Shown: positions 1 through 10,253 of the stretch, one piece after another
How the letters are laid out: each line of letters starts with the position of its first letter
Position numbering within the stretch: the first letter of the stretch is position 1
From: Granulicella sp. WH15
GTDB taxonomy: Bacteria; Acidobacteriota; Terriglobia; Terriglobales; Acidobacteriaceae
Assembly (NCBI RefSeq): GCF_009914315.1
Contig: NZ_CP042596.1
Coordinates: forward strand, 4,216,001-4,280,000
Length of the DNA: 64,000 nucleotides
Reading direction: 5' to 3'
Made by a program: the position numbers and the translations under genes
The notes under the pieces: model-generated
Databases searched by the model: none
Told to the model about the DNA's origin: nothing
Seen by the model: the letters and a program-made list of their open reading frames with translations, nothing else

Positions 1-74
1 CGCGCCCTCGGGGGCTTGCTCTTTTCTTCCCCGAGAGAATAATATCGGTTGCCAAGTCTCATTCCGCCCCCTAC

Positions 75-1334
75 ATGACCCCAGCCCGCAATACGACGCC
101 GAACTCGAAGCCCGACACCGCGCCCCGCAGCAACGGTGGGCTCGCCGGGGATGTGCCTGCGGGCGACCTGAGGGTGCAGGCGCGCGACCCGCTGCTGAAG
201 CTCATCCGCGCCCACCAGCCCGTCTCCCGCGCCGACCTGGCCCGCATCTCCGGGCTGCGGCCCGGCATGGTCTCACTCATCGTGGACGACCTGAAGGCCG
301 ACCACTGGATCACCGAGGGCGGCTCCGTGGCCCGGCCGCGCGGCCGCCGTCCCACCATGCTCACGCTCAACGACCGGCTCGCCATCCTGGTGGCCGACGT
401 GCGCCCCAAGCGCGCCATCGTCGCGCTCATCGACCTGCCCGGTCGGCTGCTCACGCGGCGCATCATTCCGCTGGCCTCCGAGCCGCAGCGCGCCATCCGC
501 AGCATCTCCGACTGCATGGCCGCCATCCAGGCCGAGCACCCCTCCCTGACCATCGAGGGCATCGGCGTCAGCCTCCCCGGACGCATCGACCCCTCGACCC
601 AGCACCTGATCTTCGCGCCCAACCTGGACTGGGCCAATCTGGATATCCGCGAGGCATTTGAGGCGCAGACGCGGCTGCCCGTCGAACTGGAGAACGACGC
701 TAACGGCTGCCTGCTCTCCGAGCTTTGGTTTGGCCGCATGGACGGTATCCGCGACGCAGTGCTGGTGGCCATAGCCGAGGGTATCGGCACGGCGCTGCTG
801 GTCAACGGGCAGCTCTCGCGCGGGCGGGCGGGCATGGCAGGGGAGTTCGGGCATATCCAGCTCGACAGCAACGGCCCCCGCTGCGCCTGCGGACAGCTCG
901 GCTGCTGGGAGATGCTCGGCTCCTCTTCCGCGGCGCTACGTTTTTATGACGAGCATCGCCACGAGACCGGCGCGCCCGCCGTGAGCACTATGGATAGCCT
1001 GCTGCATCTAGCCGAAGAGGGCGATCCTCCCGCGCTCGCCGCGCTGACCCGGCAGGCCGAGTACATCGGCAAGGGCCTGCGGCTGCTGGTGGCGGCGCTC
1101 TCGCCGGAGGTGATTCTGGTGACGGGGGAGATTACCTCGTTGTGGGGTATCTTTGCGCCGGTAATTGAGAAGCATATGTCGGCTAATATGCTGGCGCAGG
1201 TACTTCCGAGACTGGTTCCGGCGACGGATGCGGAGTCGGCGAGGTTGCGGGGGGCGGCGGCAGTGCTGCTGCAGCGCGTCTCCAGCCAGAGAAACTCCCG
1301 GCTTCCGACCAACGGGAGGACCGTTGCTTCTTGA
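75..1334 (+). CDS. ROK-family transcriptional repressor (NagC/XylR type)
   Basis: A 419-aa protein with an N-terminal winged helix-turn-helix (about residues 38-85, reading DPLLKLIRAHQPVSRADLAR) followed by a ROK sugar-kinase-like domain. The ROK zinc motif CACGQLGCWE is present, as are the GIGVSLPG and LENDANG segments. ROK repressors bind DNA until a sugar or sugar phosphate occupies the kinase-like fold. It faces the galactose genes (ROK kinase, galK, galT), which makes them plausible targets (inference). No clear ribosome-binding site precedes the ATG. The last dozen codons lie inside a dispersed hairpin repeat, so the C-terminal tail RLPTNGRTVAS is repeat-derived and probably not part of the ancestral protein. 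Confidence 0.9.
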   Translation: MTPARNTTPNSKPDTAPRSNGGLAGDVPAGDLRVQARDPLLKLIRAHQPVSRADLARISGLRPGMVSLIVDDLKADHWITEGGSVARPRGRRPTMLTLNDRLAILVADVRPKRAIVALIDLPGRLLTRRIIPLASEPQRAIRSISDCMAAIQAEHPSLTIEGIGVSLPGRIDPSTQHLIFAPNLDWANLDIREAFEAQTRLPVELENDANGCLLSELWFGRMDGIRDAVLVAIAEGIGTALLVNGQLSRGRAGMAGEFGHIQLDSNGPRCACGQLGCWEMLGSSSAALRFYDEHRHETGAPAVSTMDSLLHLAEEGDPPALAALTRQAEYIGKGLRLLVAALSPEVILVTGEITSLWGIFAPVIEKHMSANMLAQVLPRLVPATDAESARLRGAAAVLLQRVSSQRNSRLPTNGRTVAS

Positions 1335-1372
1335 ACTAGCAAAACAAAGATGAAAGTCACGAAGTGACCGCC
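1303..1372 (+). repeat. Dispersed hairpin repeat, copy A
   Basis: Starts with TTCCGACCAACGGGAGGACC, then 26 nt, then GATGAAAGTCACGAAGTGAC. The second part is a small hairpin (GTCAC-GAA-GTGAC, 1356-1368). The same two blocks with the same 26-nt spacing recur inverted at 8669-8773. Copy A lacks a complete left arm and reads through the stop codon of the ROK regulator. A further 21-bp block at 1382-1402 (GGAGGCCCGTCC...) recurs exactly at 24560-24580. Confidence 0.8.
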
Positions 1373-1421
1373 CTCCGCACGGGAGGCCCGTCCGGCAGGA
1401 CAGAGCTTTTGCCGACCTATT

Positions 1422-1482
1422 CCAGAAACAACGGCAAAGGCGCTCTTACGCCGGACGGGTAGCACTTCATGCGGTTCGTGGT
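1422..1482 (+). repeat. Short dispersed intergenic repeat, family 2, copy 1
   Basis: A stretch reading CCAGAAACAACGGCAAAGGC and then a GC-rich part ending in GCACTTCATGCGG (imperfect hairpin 1462-1472). Related copies lie at 4621-4690 and 11554-11628, all between genes. They share a purine-rich CAACRRCAAA lead and a GCACTTCRTGC hairpin. No coding content is evident. Confidence 0.55.
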
Positions 1483-2382
1483 TTACCCCCGTGCAGGCCA
1501 GAGCCACGCCGCTCCACGCACGCCGCTCGAATCCCCATACTTCGCCGGGAGCAGCGGCGTATGAAACTCGCCGCCGAAGACATACGGAGCCATCTTGCCG
1601 GGCAGCTCCTCGTACAACCGGGCCACACGCGACAGCCCGCCCCCGAAGACGATCACATCGGGGTCGAGCGTATGGACGATAGTGGCCAGCGAGCGGGCCA
1701 GCCGCTCCTCAAACCGTTCCACAGCAGCCATAGCCTGGGCATCTCCAGCCTCGGCGGCCTCCACGATCGCTCGCGTGGTCAACTTCCGGCCCGTCACGTC
1801 GGCGAACTCCCGCGCCACGCCGCTGCCCGAGACCCAGGTCTCGATGCAGCCGTGCTTGCCGCAGTAACATGCGGGCCCGGGCGTCTCCGCGGCTGTCGCC
1901 CACGGCAGCGGATTGTGTCCCCACTCGCCCGCTACGCCATTGGCCCCGTTGTGGATCTGCCCGCTGAAGGAAACTCCACCCCCGCAGCCCGTCCCGAGGA
2001 TCACCGCGAAGACCACCCGAGCGCCCGCAGCCGCGCCGTCCGTGGCCTCCGAGACCGCCAGGCAGTTGGCGTCGTTGGCCACGCGCACTTCTCTCCCCAT
2101 CGCGGCACCCAGGTCCACCGTCAGCGGCATCCCGTTCAGCCACGTCGAGTTGGCGTTCTTCACCAGTCCGGTGCGGCTCGAGACCGTCCCCGGAATCCCC
2201 GCGCCGACCGTACCCCGCTGGCCGGTCTCGCGCTCGATCCGCTCTACCAGAGCCACCATCGCGGCGATGCTGGCCCCGTACTCGCGTGGAGTATCGACGC
2301 GGTGCCGCACCATCTCCGTGCCGTCATCGCCGATCGCCAGCGCCTCAATCTTCGTTCCACCCAGGTCGATCCCAATCCTCAT
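1483..2382 (-). CDS. ROK-family sugar kinase (fructokinase/glucokinase-like)
   Basis: A 299-aa cytoplasmic ROK kinase expected to phosphorylate a hexose with ATP. The N-terminal phosphate-binding segment is [15 protein letters not shown], the second glycine-rich loop is ILGTGCGGG, and the zinc motif [10 protein letters not shown] follows EWGHNP. There is no DNA-binding domain, so it is an enzyme rather than a repressor. I start at ATG 2382, which follows galK's stop by one base and has GAGAG five bases upstream; a GTG at 2394 would add four residues. It is the last gene of galT-galK-ROK. The exact sugar (fructose, glucose, mannose) cannot be read from sequence. Confidence 0.88.
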   Translation of the reverse strand: MRIGIDLGGTKIEALAIGDDGTEMVRHRVDTPREYGASIAAMVALVERIERETGQRGTVGAGIPGTVSSRTGLVKNANSTWLNGMPLTVDLGAAMGREVRVANDANCLAVSEATDGAAAGARVVFAVILGTGCGGGVSFSGQIHNGANGVAGEWGHNPLPWATAAETPGPACYCGKHGCIETWVSGSGVAREFADVTGRKLTTRAIVEAAEAGDAQAMAAVERFEERLARSLATIVHTLDPDVIVFGGGLSRVARLYEELPGKMAPYVFGGEFHTPLLPAKYGDSSGVRGAAWLWPARG

Positions 2383-2383
2383 C

Positions 2384-3541
2384 TCAGCTCTCACTCACCA
2401 ATCCGGCGCCATCCGCCAACTCGCATATATAAATCTCCGGCGTAATGCCGGTGGCCTCTTCGTATCCCGCCGCCAGCGCCTGGGCGAAGCCCTCGCTCGC
2501 GCCGGTCTCGACCAGGTTTACCGTGCATCCGCCAAAACCGCCGCCTGTCAGCCGCGCGCCGTAGCAGCCTTCCAGCTCCTTGGCCAGATTGACCAGCAGG
2601 TCGCACTCTTCGCAACTGGCCTCGAAGTCGTCGCGGTAGCTGGCGTGGGCCTCGAGCATCAGGTGCCCGAAGCGGCGCAGCTCGCCCGCCTTCAGGGCCG
2701 CCGCGCCGTCGAGCACGCGCTGGCTGTCGGTGATGACGTGCCGCCCGCGCAGAAACGCCTGCCGAGACATTCTGCCCTCGCTCTCGATCAGGTCGAGCAG
2801 AGTGGCATCGCGCAGCTCGCGCACGCCGATGGCTGCTGCTGCCTCCTCGACCTCGCGCCGACGAGTGCCGTACTCGCCGCCGCCAATCGAGTGCCGGACC
2901 ATCGAATTGGCGATGACGAGCCGCACCGTCTCGGGCAGTGGAGCCAGCTCGTAGGTCAGCTTGAGCGTATCGAGCGCCAGCGCGTTGCCGCGCCGCCCGC
3001 AGGCCGAGATGAACTGGTCCATGATGCCGCAGGGCGCGCCCACGTAGTCGTTCTCCGCGCGCTGGCAGATGAGGGCGATGCGCTCGCCGGGCAGGGTGAC
3101 ACCCGCCAGATGCAGCAAAGCCGTGGCCGTGGCCACCTCCACCGAGGCCGAGGAGCTGAGGCCCGAGCCCTGGGGCACATTGCCCGTGAGGGTCAGGTCT
3201 CCGCCACGCAGGGGGACCCGCTCCTGTTCAAGGCTCCAGGCGACGCCGATGCAGTAGGCGCTCCAGTGCCCCTTCTGCGGGCTGGGCAGGGCGTCGAGAT
3301 CGACCTCCACGCGCTCTTCGAAGTCGAGCGAGTAGAGACGCAGCTTGCGGTCGGGGCGCGGGCTGACCGCTACCAGGGTGTTGTAGCTGAGCGCCGCAGG
3401 CATGCAGAAGCCGCCGCTGTAGTCGGTGTGCTCGCCCAACAGGTTGACGCGGCCGGGAGCCTGCACGACCTTGGTTGCGGCTCCGGCGGCGGGCTGGTGC
3501 CTGGATAACAGCGTCTCGATTCTGGGGTTAATCTCGCTCAT
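2384..3541 (-). CDS. galK: Galactokinase
   Basis: A 385-aa GHMP-family kinase that phosphorylates galactose at C1 in the Leloir pathway. The galactokinase signature [16 protein letters not shown] lies near the N-terminus, the GHMP ATP loop [11 protein letters not shown] in the middle and the C-terminal motif [13 protein letters not shown] near the end. The ATG at 3541 overlaps the galT stop (ATGA), so the two are translationally coupled. The reading frame is open for 175 codons further upstream, but that part is antisense-free overlap with galT in another frame and is not coding for galK. Length is normal for the family. Confidence 0.96.
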   Translation of the reverse strand: MSEINPRIETLLSRHQPAAGAATKVVQAPGRVNLLGEHTDYSGGFCMPAALSYNTLVAVSPRPDRKLRLYSLDFEERVEVDLDALPSPQKGHWSAYCIGVAWSLEQERVPLRGGDLTLTGNVPQGSGLSSSASVEVATATALLHLAGVTLPGERIALICQRAENDYVGAPCGIMDQFISACGRRGNALALDTLKLTYELAPLPETVRLVIANSMVRHSIGGGEYGTRRREVEEAAAAIGVRELRDATLLDLIESEGRMSRQAFLRGRHVITDSQRVLDGAAALKAGELRRFGHLMLEAHASYRDDFEASCEECDLLVNLAKELEGCYGARLTGGGFGGCTVNLVETGASEGFAQALAAGYEEATGITPEIYICELADGAGLVSES

Positions 3542-4590
3542 CCGCCTGCCACCTCGCTTAGCCCACGCAGCCGCTCCGCCGCGCTCTCGGGCGTGATGTC
3601 GCGCTGCGGCATTCCCAGCATCTCGAAGCCGACCATGAACTTCTTCACCTCGGCCGAGCGCAGCAGCGGCGGGTAGAAGTGCGCGTGAAACGTCCACTCC
3701 GGGTAGGATTCGCCGTCGGTCGGGCGCTGGTGGAAGCCCATCGTGTAGGGAAAGCTGACCTGGAAGAGATTGTCGTAGCGCGTGGTCAGCCGCTTCAGGA
3801 TATCGGCTAGCGCAGCAGAGTGCTCCGGCGTGAAGTCGGCGAAGCTGCCGAGCCGCGACTTGGGCAGTACCAGCGTCTCGAACGGCCACACCGCCCAGAA
3901 GGGCACCAGTGCGACAAAATGGGCGTTCTCGCAGACGATCCGCTCGCCGGACTGCTGCTCGCGCTTCAGGTAGTCGTCGAGCAGGGTGGTGCCGTGCTTC
4001 AAGAAGTACTCCCGCTGGGCCAGGGTCTCGGCCAGCGGCTCGTCGGGCACATGGCCCGAGGCCCATATCTGGCAGTGAGGATGTGGGTTGCTCGAACCCA
4101 TCATCGCACCGCGGTTCTCGAAGATCTGGACGTAACTGATCTCCGGGCGTGACCCTAGCTCGACCGTCTCTTGCTGCCAGACTTCGACGACCTTGACGAT
4201 ATCGGCGGGCTGCATCTGCGAGAGCGTCAGGCTGTGGTCGGGGTGGAAGCAGACCACGCGGCAGATGCCGGTCTCGGCCTCGGCGCGCAGAAGATCGTCC
4301 GGCTCGCCAACGAGTGACTCAGGCTCACCCGGCATCAGGGCTGCGAAGTCGTTGTCGAAGACGAAGACGCCGTCGTACTGCGGATTTACCTGCCCGCCCG
4401 AGCGCTTGTTGCCGGGGCAGAGGTAGCAAGATGGGTCGTAGGCGATGCGCTGGGGAGCAGCCGGTTTGGTCGTCTCTCCCTGCCAGGGGCGCGCTGTCCG
4501 CTGCGGAGAGACGAGAACCCACGACCGCCGCAGCGGGTTATACCGGCGGTGCGGGCGGTTGCGGTTCGGCTGTGTAGTCTCTGAACTCAT
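3538..4590 (-). CDS. galT: Galactose-1-phosphate uridylyltransferase
   Basis: A 350-aa HIT-superfamily transferase that exchanges UMP between UDP-glucose and galactose-1-phosphate. The active-site stretch [14 protein letters not shown] contains the HPH nucleophile motif, and an N-terminal CYLCPGNKR segment matches the family's metal-binding region. It is the first gene of galT-galK-ROK kinase and overlaps galK by 4 bases. No galE is in this window. A dispersed repeat lies between it and scoB, so it may use its own promoter or be read from galM-scoAB. Confidence 0.95.
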   Translation of the reverse strand: MSSETTQPNRNRPHRRYNPLRRSWVLVSPQRTARPWQGETTKPAAPQRIAYDPSCYLCPGNKRSGGQVNPQYDGVFVFDNDFAALMPGEPESLVGEPDDLLRAEAETGICRVVCFHPDHSLTLSQMQPADIVKVVEVWQQETVELGSRPEISYVQIFENRGAMMGSSNPHPHCQIWASGHVPDEPLAETLAQREYFLKHGTTLLDDYLKREQQSGERIVCENAHFVALVPFWAVWPFETLVLPKSRLGSFADFTPEHSAALADILKRLTTRYDNLFQVSFPYTMGFHQRPTDGESYPEWTFHAHFYPPLLRSAEVKKFMVGFEMLGMPQRDITPESAAERLRGLSEVAGG

Positions 4591-4620
4591 AGAGGAGATT
4601 GTAGTTCTACTGTACCTGCC

Positions 4621-4690
4621 CCAGAGGCAACAACGGCAAAAGCGTCCTCACACTGGCGGGAGGCACTTCGGCGGTCTTGGGCGTTACGCG
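4621..4690 (+). repeat. Short dispersed intergenic repeat, family 2, copy 2
   Basis: CCAGAGGCAACAACGGCAAA followed by a GC-rich GGCGGGAGGCACTTCGGCGG segment, related to 1422-1482 and 11554-11628. It fills most of the gap between galT and scoB. Confidence 0.55.
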
Positions 4691-4701
4691 TGTTTTTCGC
4701 T

Positions 4702-5367
4702 CTAAGCCGTCATTGGCCGCAGTTCGTCCGCCACGGCCAACGCGCAGCCCGTCCGCGCACGAACCTCTTCCACCGTCAGCCCGTCCGCGATCTCGACCAG
4801 CAGCAGCCCGTCAGGAGTCACCTTGATCCACCCCAGCTCCGTGACGATATCGTGAACCACCCTGCGCCCGGTCAGCGGCAGCGTGCACTCCTCCAATATC
4901 TTGGGCGAGCCGTCCTTCGCCGTGTGCTCCATCGCCACAATGACGCGCCGCGCGCTGGCCACCAGGTCCATCGCGCCGCCCATTCCCTTTACCATTTTGC
5001 CGGGAATCGTCCAGTTGGCCAGATCGCCGTTCGACGCCACCTGCATCGCGCCCAGCACGCTCATGTCCATGTGGCCGCCGCGAATCATCGCGAAGGACTC
5101 GTCGCTGCCGAAGAAGCTCGTCCCCGGCAGGGCCGTCACGGTCTGTTTGCCCGCGTTGATGAGGTCCGGGTCTTCCTCGTCGGGCGAGGGCGGCGGCCCT
5201 ATCCCCAGCATCCCGTTCTCGGACTGGAAGACGACCTCGATACCTGCCGGAACATAGCCCGCGATCATCGTCGGCAGGCCGATGCCGAGGTTGACGTAGA
5301 ACCCATCGCCGATCTCGCGGGCGATGCGCCGCGCGATTAGCTCCTTGCCGCTCACAGTGCCTGTCAT
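4702..5367 (-). CDS. scoB: 3-oxoacid CoA-transferase subunit B
   Basis: A 221-aa beta subunit of a class I CoA-transferase, likely succinyl-CoA:3-ketoacid (acetoacetate) transferase. The segment [14 protein letters not shown] carries the catalytic glutamate (SENG motif), and [10 protein letters not shown] and GGAMDLV match the family. It overlaps scoA by 4 bases (ATGA). Together they would activate acetoacetate using succinyl-CoA for ketone-body or polyhydroxybutyrate turnover. Alternatives such as acetate or butyrate CoA-transferase cannot be excluded from sequence. Confidence 0.92.
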   Translation of the reverse strand: MTGTVSGKELIARRIAREIGDGFYVNLGIGLPTMIAGYVPAGIEVVFQSENGMLGIGPPPSPDEEDPDLINAGKQTVTALPGTSFFGSDESFAMIRGGHMDMSVLGAMQVASNGDLANWTIPGKMVKGMGGAMDLVASARRVIVAMEHTAKDGSPKILEECTLPLTGRRVVHDIVTELGWIKVTPDGLLLVEIADGLTVEEVRARTGCALAVADELRPMTA

Positions 5368-6068
5368 GCCCTGGCCCTTGCCTTCAAAAGATTTGCCTCA
5401 ATCGGCTTCTGGTAGCCCTGCCCCAGGACGATCCGCTGCACGTAGACGCCCGGCGTCACGATGTGGTCGGGGTCCAGCTCGCCCGGCTCCACCAGCTCTT
5501 CCACCTCGGCGATGGTGATCTTCGCCGCGGTGGCCATCGCCGGGTTAAAGTTCCGCGCCGTCTTGCGGTAGACAAGGTTGCCGTGGCGGTCGCCCTTCCA
5601 CGCCTTCACCAGCGCGAAATCGGCGTGCAGCGCGTGCTCCAGCAGGTACTCGCGGTCGCCGATAGAGCGCGTCTCCTTGCCCTCGGCTACGACCGTGCCC
5701 AGCCCCGCCGGAACATAGAACGCGGGAATCCCCGCACCGGCCGCGCGAATCCGCTCGGCCAGAGTGCCCTGCGGGATCAGCGTCAGAGCTAGTTCGCCTG
5801 AGATGACCATCTGTTCCAGACGGCGGTTCTCGCCCACGTAGCTGCCGATGTGTGAGGCGATCATTCCCGCCTCCAGCATCAGCCCCATGCCGAAGCCATC
5901 CACGCCCATGTTGTTGCTGATAGTCTGCAATCCCTTGACGCCACGGCCCACCAGCGCCGCGATCAGGTTCTCCGGGATGCCGCACAGCCCGAATCCTCCG
6001 AGCATAACCGTGCTGCCGTCACGGATATCCGCGACGGCAGCCTCTGCCGATTCCACGACCTTGTGCAT
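5364..6068 (-). CDS. scoA: 3-oxoacid CoA-transferase subunit A
   Basis: A 234-aa alpha subunit partnering the preceding entry. The CoA-binding motif [13 protein letters not shown] is near the N-terminus, followed by [14 protein letters not shown], both typical of SCOT alpha subunits. The start codon is 6 bp after the galM stop, so galM, scoA and scoB look like one transcript. Joining a mutarotase to ketone-body CoA transfer in an operon is unusual; no shared pathway step is obvious. Confidence 0.92.
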   Translation of the reverse strand: MHKVVESAEAAVADIRDGSTVMLGGFGLCGIPENLIAALVGRGVKGLQTISNNMGVDGFGMGLMLEAGMIASHIGSYVGENRRLEQMVISGELALTLIPQGTLAERIRAAGAGIPAFYVPAGLGTVVAEGKETRSIGDREYLLEHALHADFALVKAWKGDRHGNLVYRKTARNFNPAMATAAKITIAEVEELVEPGELDPDHIVTPGVYVQRIVLGQGYQKPIEANLLKARARA

Positions 6069-6074
6069 CGGTGC

Positions 6075-7187
6075 CTACTTGCCCTGAGTGGTGAAGGTGA
6101 AGACAGTGGTGCTGTGCATCGTCTGCCCCGGCTTCAACTCGGTCGAAGGGAACTTCGGGTGATTCGGCGAGTCGGGATAGTGCTGCGTCTCCAGGCAGAA
6201 GCCCGAGCGCTTCGGGTACAGGTGACCCTCATGGCCGGGCTTCGCGCCGGTCAGGAAGTTGCCCGAGTAGAACTGCACCCCCGGCTCGGTCGTAGTCACG
6301 GTCAGCACGCGTCCGGTCGAAGGATCGTAGGCGCGGGCCGCGGTCTTCATCACGCCGTTGGGGCCGTTCAGCACCCAGTTGTGGTCGTATCCGCCGCCCA
6401 GCTTTAGCTGCTCGTCGTCGTTGCCGATGCGGTCGCCGATGACGGTGGACTTGTGGAAGTCGAAGGGGGTTCCCTTGACCGGCTCGAGCACGCCGGTCGG
6501 GATGAGCACCGCGTCCACGGGGGTGAAGGCGTCGGCCTCAATCTGCATCTCGTGCCCCAGGATCAGGCCGGAGCCTTCGCCAGCAAGATTGAAGTAGCTG
6601 TGGTTGGTTACGTTGATGACGGTGGTCTTGTCGGTCGTGGCGCTGTAGTCGATGTGCAGCGCGTCGCCCGCTACCGTGTACTTGACGTGTACAGTCAGCG
6701 TGCCGGGAAAGCCCATATCGCCGTCCTTGCTCACCAGCGACAGCTCCACGCCGTTCGCGATCTCCTTCGCGGCCCAGACTATCTTGTCGAAGCCGTGCGT
6801 GCCGCCGTGCAGCGACTGGCCGTGGTCGTTCTGCGGCACCTGGTACTGGTGCCCGTCGATGGTGAACTGGCCCTTGGCCAGACGGTTGCCGTAACGGCCA
6901 ACCACCGCGCCGTAGTAGCTCGAAGGATCGTGCAGGTAGTCGTCCAGCGTGTCGTAACCGAGGGCGACGTTGGCCACCTTGCCCGTACGGTCCGGCGTCC
7001 GGATCGCGACCACGCGCGCGCCGTAGTTCGTGATGCTTACCTCGAGGCTCGTGCTCTTCAAGGTGTAGAGGTCGACAGTCGTCCCGTCCGGCATGGTGCC
7101 GAAGGGCTTCTTGGTTACCGAACCGTGTGCAGCTATAGCAGTGGTCATGCTAAGCAGAATAGCGCAAGCCCATCTCATCATCCGCAT
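6075..7187 (-). CDS. galM: Aldose 1-epimerase (galactose mutarotase), exported
   Basis: Interconverts alpha and beta anomers of galactose or glucose. The family residues are visible: LHGGTHGFDK (substrate His), NVTNHSYFNLAG (catalytic His) and TEPGVQFYSGN (catalytic Glu). The N-terminus MRMMRWACAILLSMTTAIAA is a signal peptide, so the enzyme probably works in the periplasm. I prefer ATG 7187, with AAGGA upstream, over ATG 7214 or TTG 7238. It heads a minus-strand run with scoAB and then galTK, and diverges from the SGNH hydrolase. Confidence 0.9.
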   Translation of the reverse strand: MRMMRWACAILLSMTTAIAAHGSVTKKPFGTMPDGTTVDLYTLKSTSLEVSITNYGARVVAIRTPDRTGKVANVALGYDTLDDYLHDPSSYYGAVVGRYGNRLAKGQFTIDGHQYQVPQNDHGQSLHGGTHGFDKIVWAAKEIANGVELSLVSKDGDMGFPGTLTVHVKYTVAGDALHIDYSATTDKTTVINVTNHSYFNLAGEGSGLILGHEMQIEADAFTPVDAVLIPTGVLEPVKGTPFDFHKSTVIGDRIGNDDEQLKLGGGYDHNWVLNGPNGVMKTAARAYDPSTGRVLTVTTTEPGVQFYSGNFLTGAKPGHEGHLYPKRSGFCLETQHYPDSPNHPKFPSTELKPGQTMHSTTVFTFTTQGK

Positions 7188-7355
7188 CGTCAGGCGATCC
7201 TTTGTATTCCGCATAGTGGCCGGAGCACGAGTTTCCAATCCCGCTAACTATACGTGAAGCCCAACACGAACAGCCACATCGCGCTTCGTCCGGTCCTGGC
7301 ATTTCGCATCTTTTCTTCTCAATAATTCAGCTTGCGTCCGCTCCCGCGAGCGACG

Positions 7356-8660
7356 ATGATGTTTCACGACATGAGCCGCCTCCTCAAGACCTTCGCCTGC
7401 TGCCTCCTCGTCCTGCTGCCTGCCGCCGCCCAAGCCAAAAAGCCTAAGCTTCCCGACCACTGGATCGGTGTCTGGGGAGCCGCGCCCTTCGCGCTCGACA
7501 ACAAAAATATGTCCCTGGGGAGCGAGGACAGTACCCTCCGCGAGACCGTCCACGTCTCCTTCGGAGGCTCGCTCATCCGTGTCAAGTTCTCGAACGAGTT
7601 CGGCACCGAGCCGCTCATCATCGGGGCCGCCCACGTCGCGCTCGCCGGTGCCGACCCCGGCTCCATCTCCCTGACCAGCGCCAACGCCCTCACCTTCAAC
7701 GGCAACCCCTCCATCACCATCCCGGTCGGGGCCAGTGTCGTCAGCGACCCCGCGGGCATCACCTTCCCCGCCTTCGCCAACCTCACCGTCAGCATCTTCC
7801 TGCCCGCCCAAAAGATCACCCACATCACCTACCACGGCACCGCGCTCCAGACCAACGAGCTGGCCCCCGGCAACCTGGTCGGCCAGAGATCCTTCCCGCC
7901 GGTCCAGACCGTCGCCGCGACCTCCACCGAGCCCGCCCGCGGGACCGGGGCCACCACCGGGGTCAAGACCATCAACTCCTGGTACTTCCTCAAGGGCATC
8001 GACGCTATGGCCCCCGGTGACACCGGCACCGTCATAGCGCTCGGCGACAGCATCACCGACGGCTCCTGGGCGACGCCCAACAGCAACTCCCGCTGGCCCG
8101 ACGTGCTGGCCCGGCGTCTACAGGCCAACAAGGACACTCGCAGCCTCAGCGTGCTGGACATGGGCATCGGCGGCAACCGCATCCTGCACGACGGCACCGG
8201 GCAGTCGGCGCTGGCCCGCTTTGACCGCGACGTGCTGGCGCAGTCCGGGGCGCAGTCGCTGATTATCCTCGAAGGCATCAACGACATCGGCCATGCTGCC
8301 GATCTGAAGAACCCCTACGACGTCGTCTCGGCCGACGATCTCATCGCCGGTCTCGCGCAGATGGTCGAGCGTGCTCATCTGAAGGGGATACGGGTCTTCA
8401 TCGGCACGCTGACGCCGTACGTCGGAGCCGCCTACTCATCGCCAGCGGGTGAGGCTATCCGCGTGGCCCTGAATAACTGGATTCGCACCAATAAGCTGGC
8501 CGATGGGTTTATCGACTTCGAGGCCGCCACCAAGGACCCGGCGCATCCGGATATGTTCCTTCCCAGCTACGAGCATGGGGATCACCTTCACCCGGTGGAC
8601 GCGGGTTACAAGGCTATGGGAGAGGCTATCGACCTGAAGCTGCTGACGCCGAAGAAATAA
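7356..8660 (+). CDS. Secreted SGNH/GDSL-family hydrolase
   Basis: A roughly 434-aa exported esterase/lipase-like protein. After a signal peptide (SRLLKTFACCLLVLLPAAAQA) comes a beta-rich N-terminal region, then an SGNH domain with block I VIALGDSITDG (nucleophile Ser), GGNRIL (Gly), EGINDIG (Asn) and the terminal DHLHPVDAGY (Asp-His). Acidobacterial and fungal relatives act on acylated plant polysaccharides or lipids; the substrate here is unknown. Starts at ATG 7356 or 7371 are both possible; there is no strong ribosome-binding site. Its 3' end faces ndk across a strong hairpin repeat. Confidence 0.88.
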   Translation: MMFHDMSRLLKTFACCLLVLLPAAAQAKKPKLPDHWIGVWGAAPFALDNKNMSLGSEDSTLRETVHVSFGGSLIRVKFSNEFGTEPLIIGAAHVALAGADPGSISLTSANALTFNGNPSITIPVGASVVSDPAGITFPAFANLTVSIFLPAQKITHITYHGTALQTNELAPGNLVGQRSFPPVQTVAATSTEPARGTGATTGVKTINSWYFLKGIDAMAPGDTGTVIALGDSITDGSWATPNSNSRWPDVLARRLQANKDTRSLSVLDMGIGGNRILHDGTGQSALARFDRDVLAQSGAQSLIILEGINDIGHAADLKNPYDVVSADDLIAGLAQMVERAHLKGIRVFIGTLTPYVGAAYSSPAGEAIRVALNNWIRTNKLADGFIDFEAATKDPAHPDMFLPSYEHGDHLHPVDAGYKAMGEAIDLKLLTPKK

Positions 8661-8668
8661 GGCAGCGG

Positions 8669-8773
8669 GGCGGTCACTTCGTGACTTTCATCCTTGCCTG
8701 GGTGATTCAAAAAGCAAAGGTCCTCCCGTTGGTCGGAAACGAAAGATGCTCGCTTCCGACCAACGGGAGGACC
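8669..8773 (-). repeat. Dispersed hairpin repeat, copy B (complete)
   Basis: Contains a perfect inverted repeat: arm GGTCCTCCCGTTGGTCGGAA at 8719-8738 and its complement at 8754-8773 around a 15-nt loop. A small GTCAC-TTC-GTGAC hairpin lies at 8672-8684. Relative to copy A it is inverted, with the same 26-nt spacing between blocks. A third hairpin, GGCACGAAGTGCC, abuts the ndk stop at 8808-8820. It lies between convergent genes and could end transcription both ways, although it lacks a T-tract. Confidence 0.85.
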
Positions 8774-8820
8774 TCAAAAGATCACGCTCCCATACCGCCC
8801 CGAGGACGGCACGAAGTGCC

Positions 8821-9237
8821 CTACTGGAGTTCGATTCCGGCGAAGAAGTAGCCGATCTCGAACGCGGCGGTGTCCTCGGCGTCAGAGCCGTGGATCGCGT
8901 TCTCGCCGATCGACGCCGCAAACTGCTTGCGGATCGTGCCCTCTTCGGCCTGAGCAGGATTCGTCGCGCCCATCAGCTTGCGCAGATCGGCGATGGCGTT
9001 CTCCTTCTCGAGAACCATCGGGAAGATCGGCCCCGAACTCATGAACTCGGTCAGCTCGCCGAAGAACGGACGGGCCGCGTGAACGTGATAGAAGCCCTCG
9101 GCCTGCGCCTTCGAGATGCTCATACGCTTGATCGAAACAATCTTGAACCCGGCCTTCTCGATCTCGGCGAGGATGGCGGCGGTGTAACCCTTGCGGACGG
9201 CGTCCGGCTTGATGATGCTGAATGTGCGCTGTGACAA
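8821..9237 (-). CDS. ndk: Nucleoside diphosphate kinase
   Basis: A 138-aa kinase that transfers phosphate from ATP to NDPs through a phosphohistidine. The N-terminus [16 protein letters not shown] and the active-site NAIHGSD are diagnostic. The start is a TTG at 9237, chosen because AAGGAG lies seven bases upstream and the family N-terminus begins exactly there; upstream residues do not match the family. Separated from sucCD by a terminator-like hairpin. Confidence 0.96.
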   Translation of the reverse strand: MSQRTFSIIKPDAVRKGYTAAILAEIEKAGFKIVSIKRMSISKAQAEGFYHVHAARPFFGELTEFMSSGPIFPMVLEKENAIADLRKLMGATNPAQAEEGTIRKQFAASIGENAIHGSDAEDTAAFEIGYFFAGIELQ

Positions 9238-9311
9238 CGTAGTTCTCCTTGGCAAATCTTGTGCTTCCAGTGTAACGGAGGCTGTGAAAAAGAACTGCCT
9301 CGCACGCAAAA

Positions 9312-9338
9312 GGGGAGCGGCGAACCTCGCCACTCCCC
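9312..9338. terminator. Terminator hairpin between sucD and ndk
   Basis: Stem GGGGAGCGGCGA (9312-9323) pairs with TCGCCACTCCCC (9327-9338) around a 3-nt loop, with one mismatch or wobble. It is flanked by AAAA on the left and CTTTTTT on the right, so it could end transcription in both directions. For the minus strand it closes the sucC-sucD transcript. Confidence 0.75.
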
Positions 9339-9362
9339 TCTTTTTTCTTGCTGCCGAAACAG

Positions 9363-10253
<891 letters not shown>

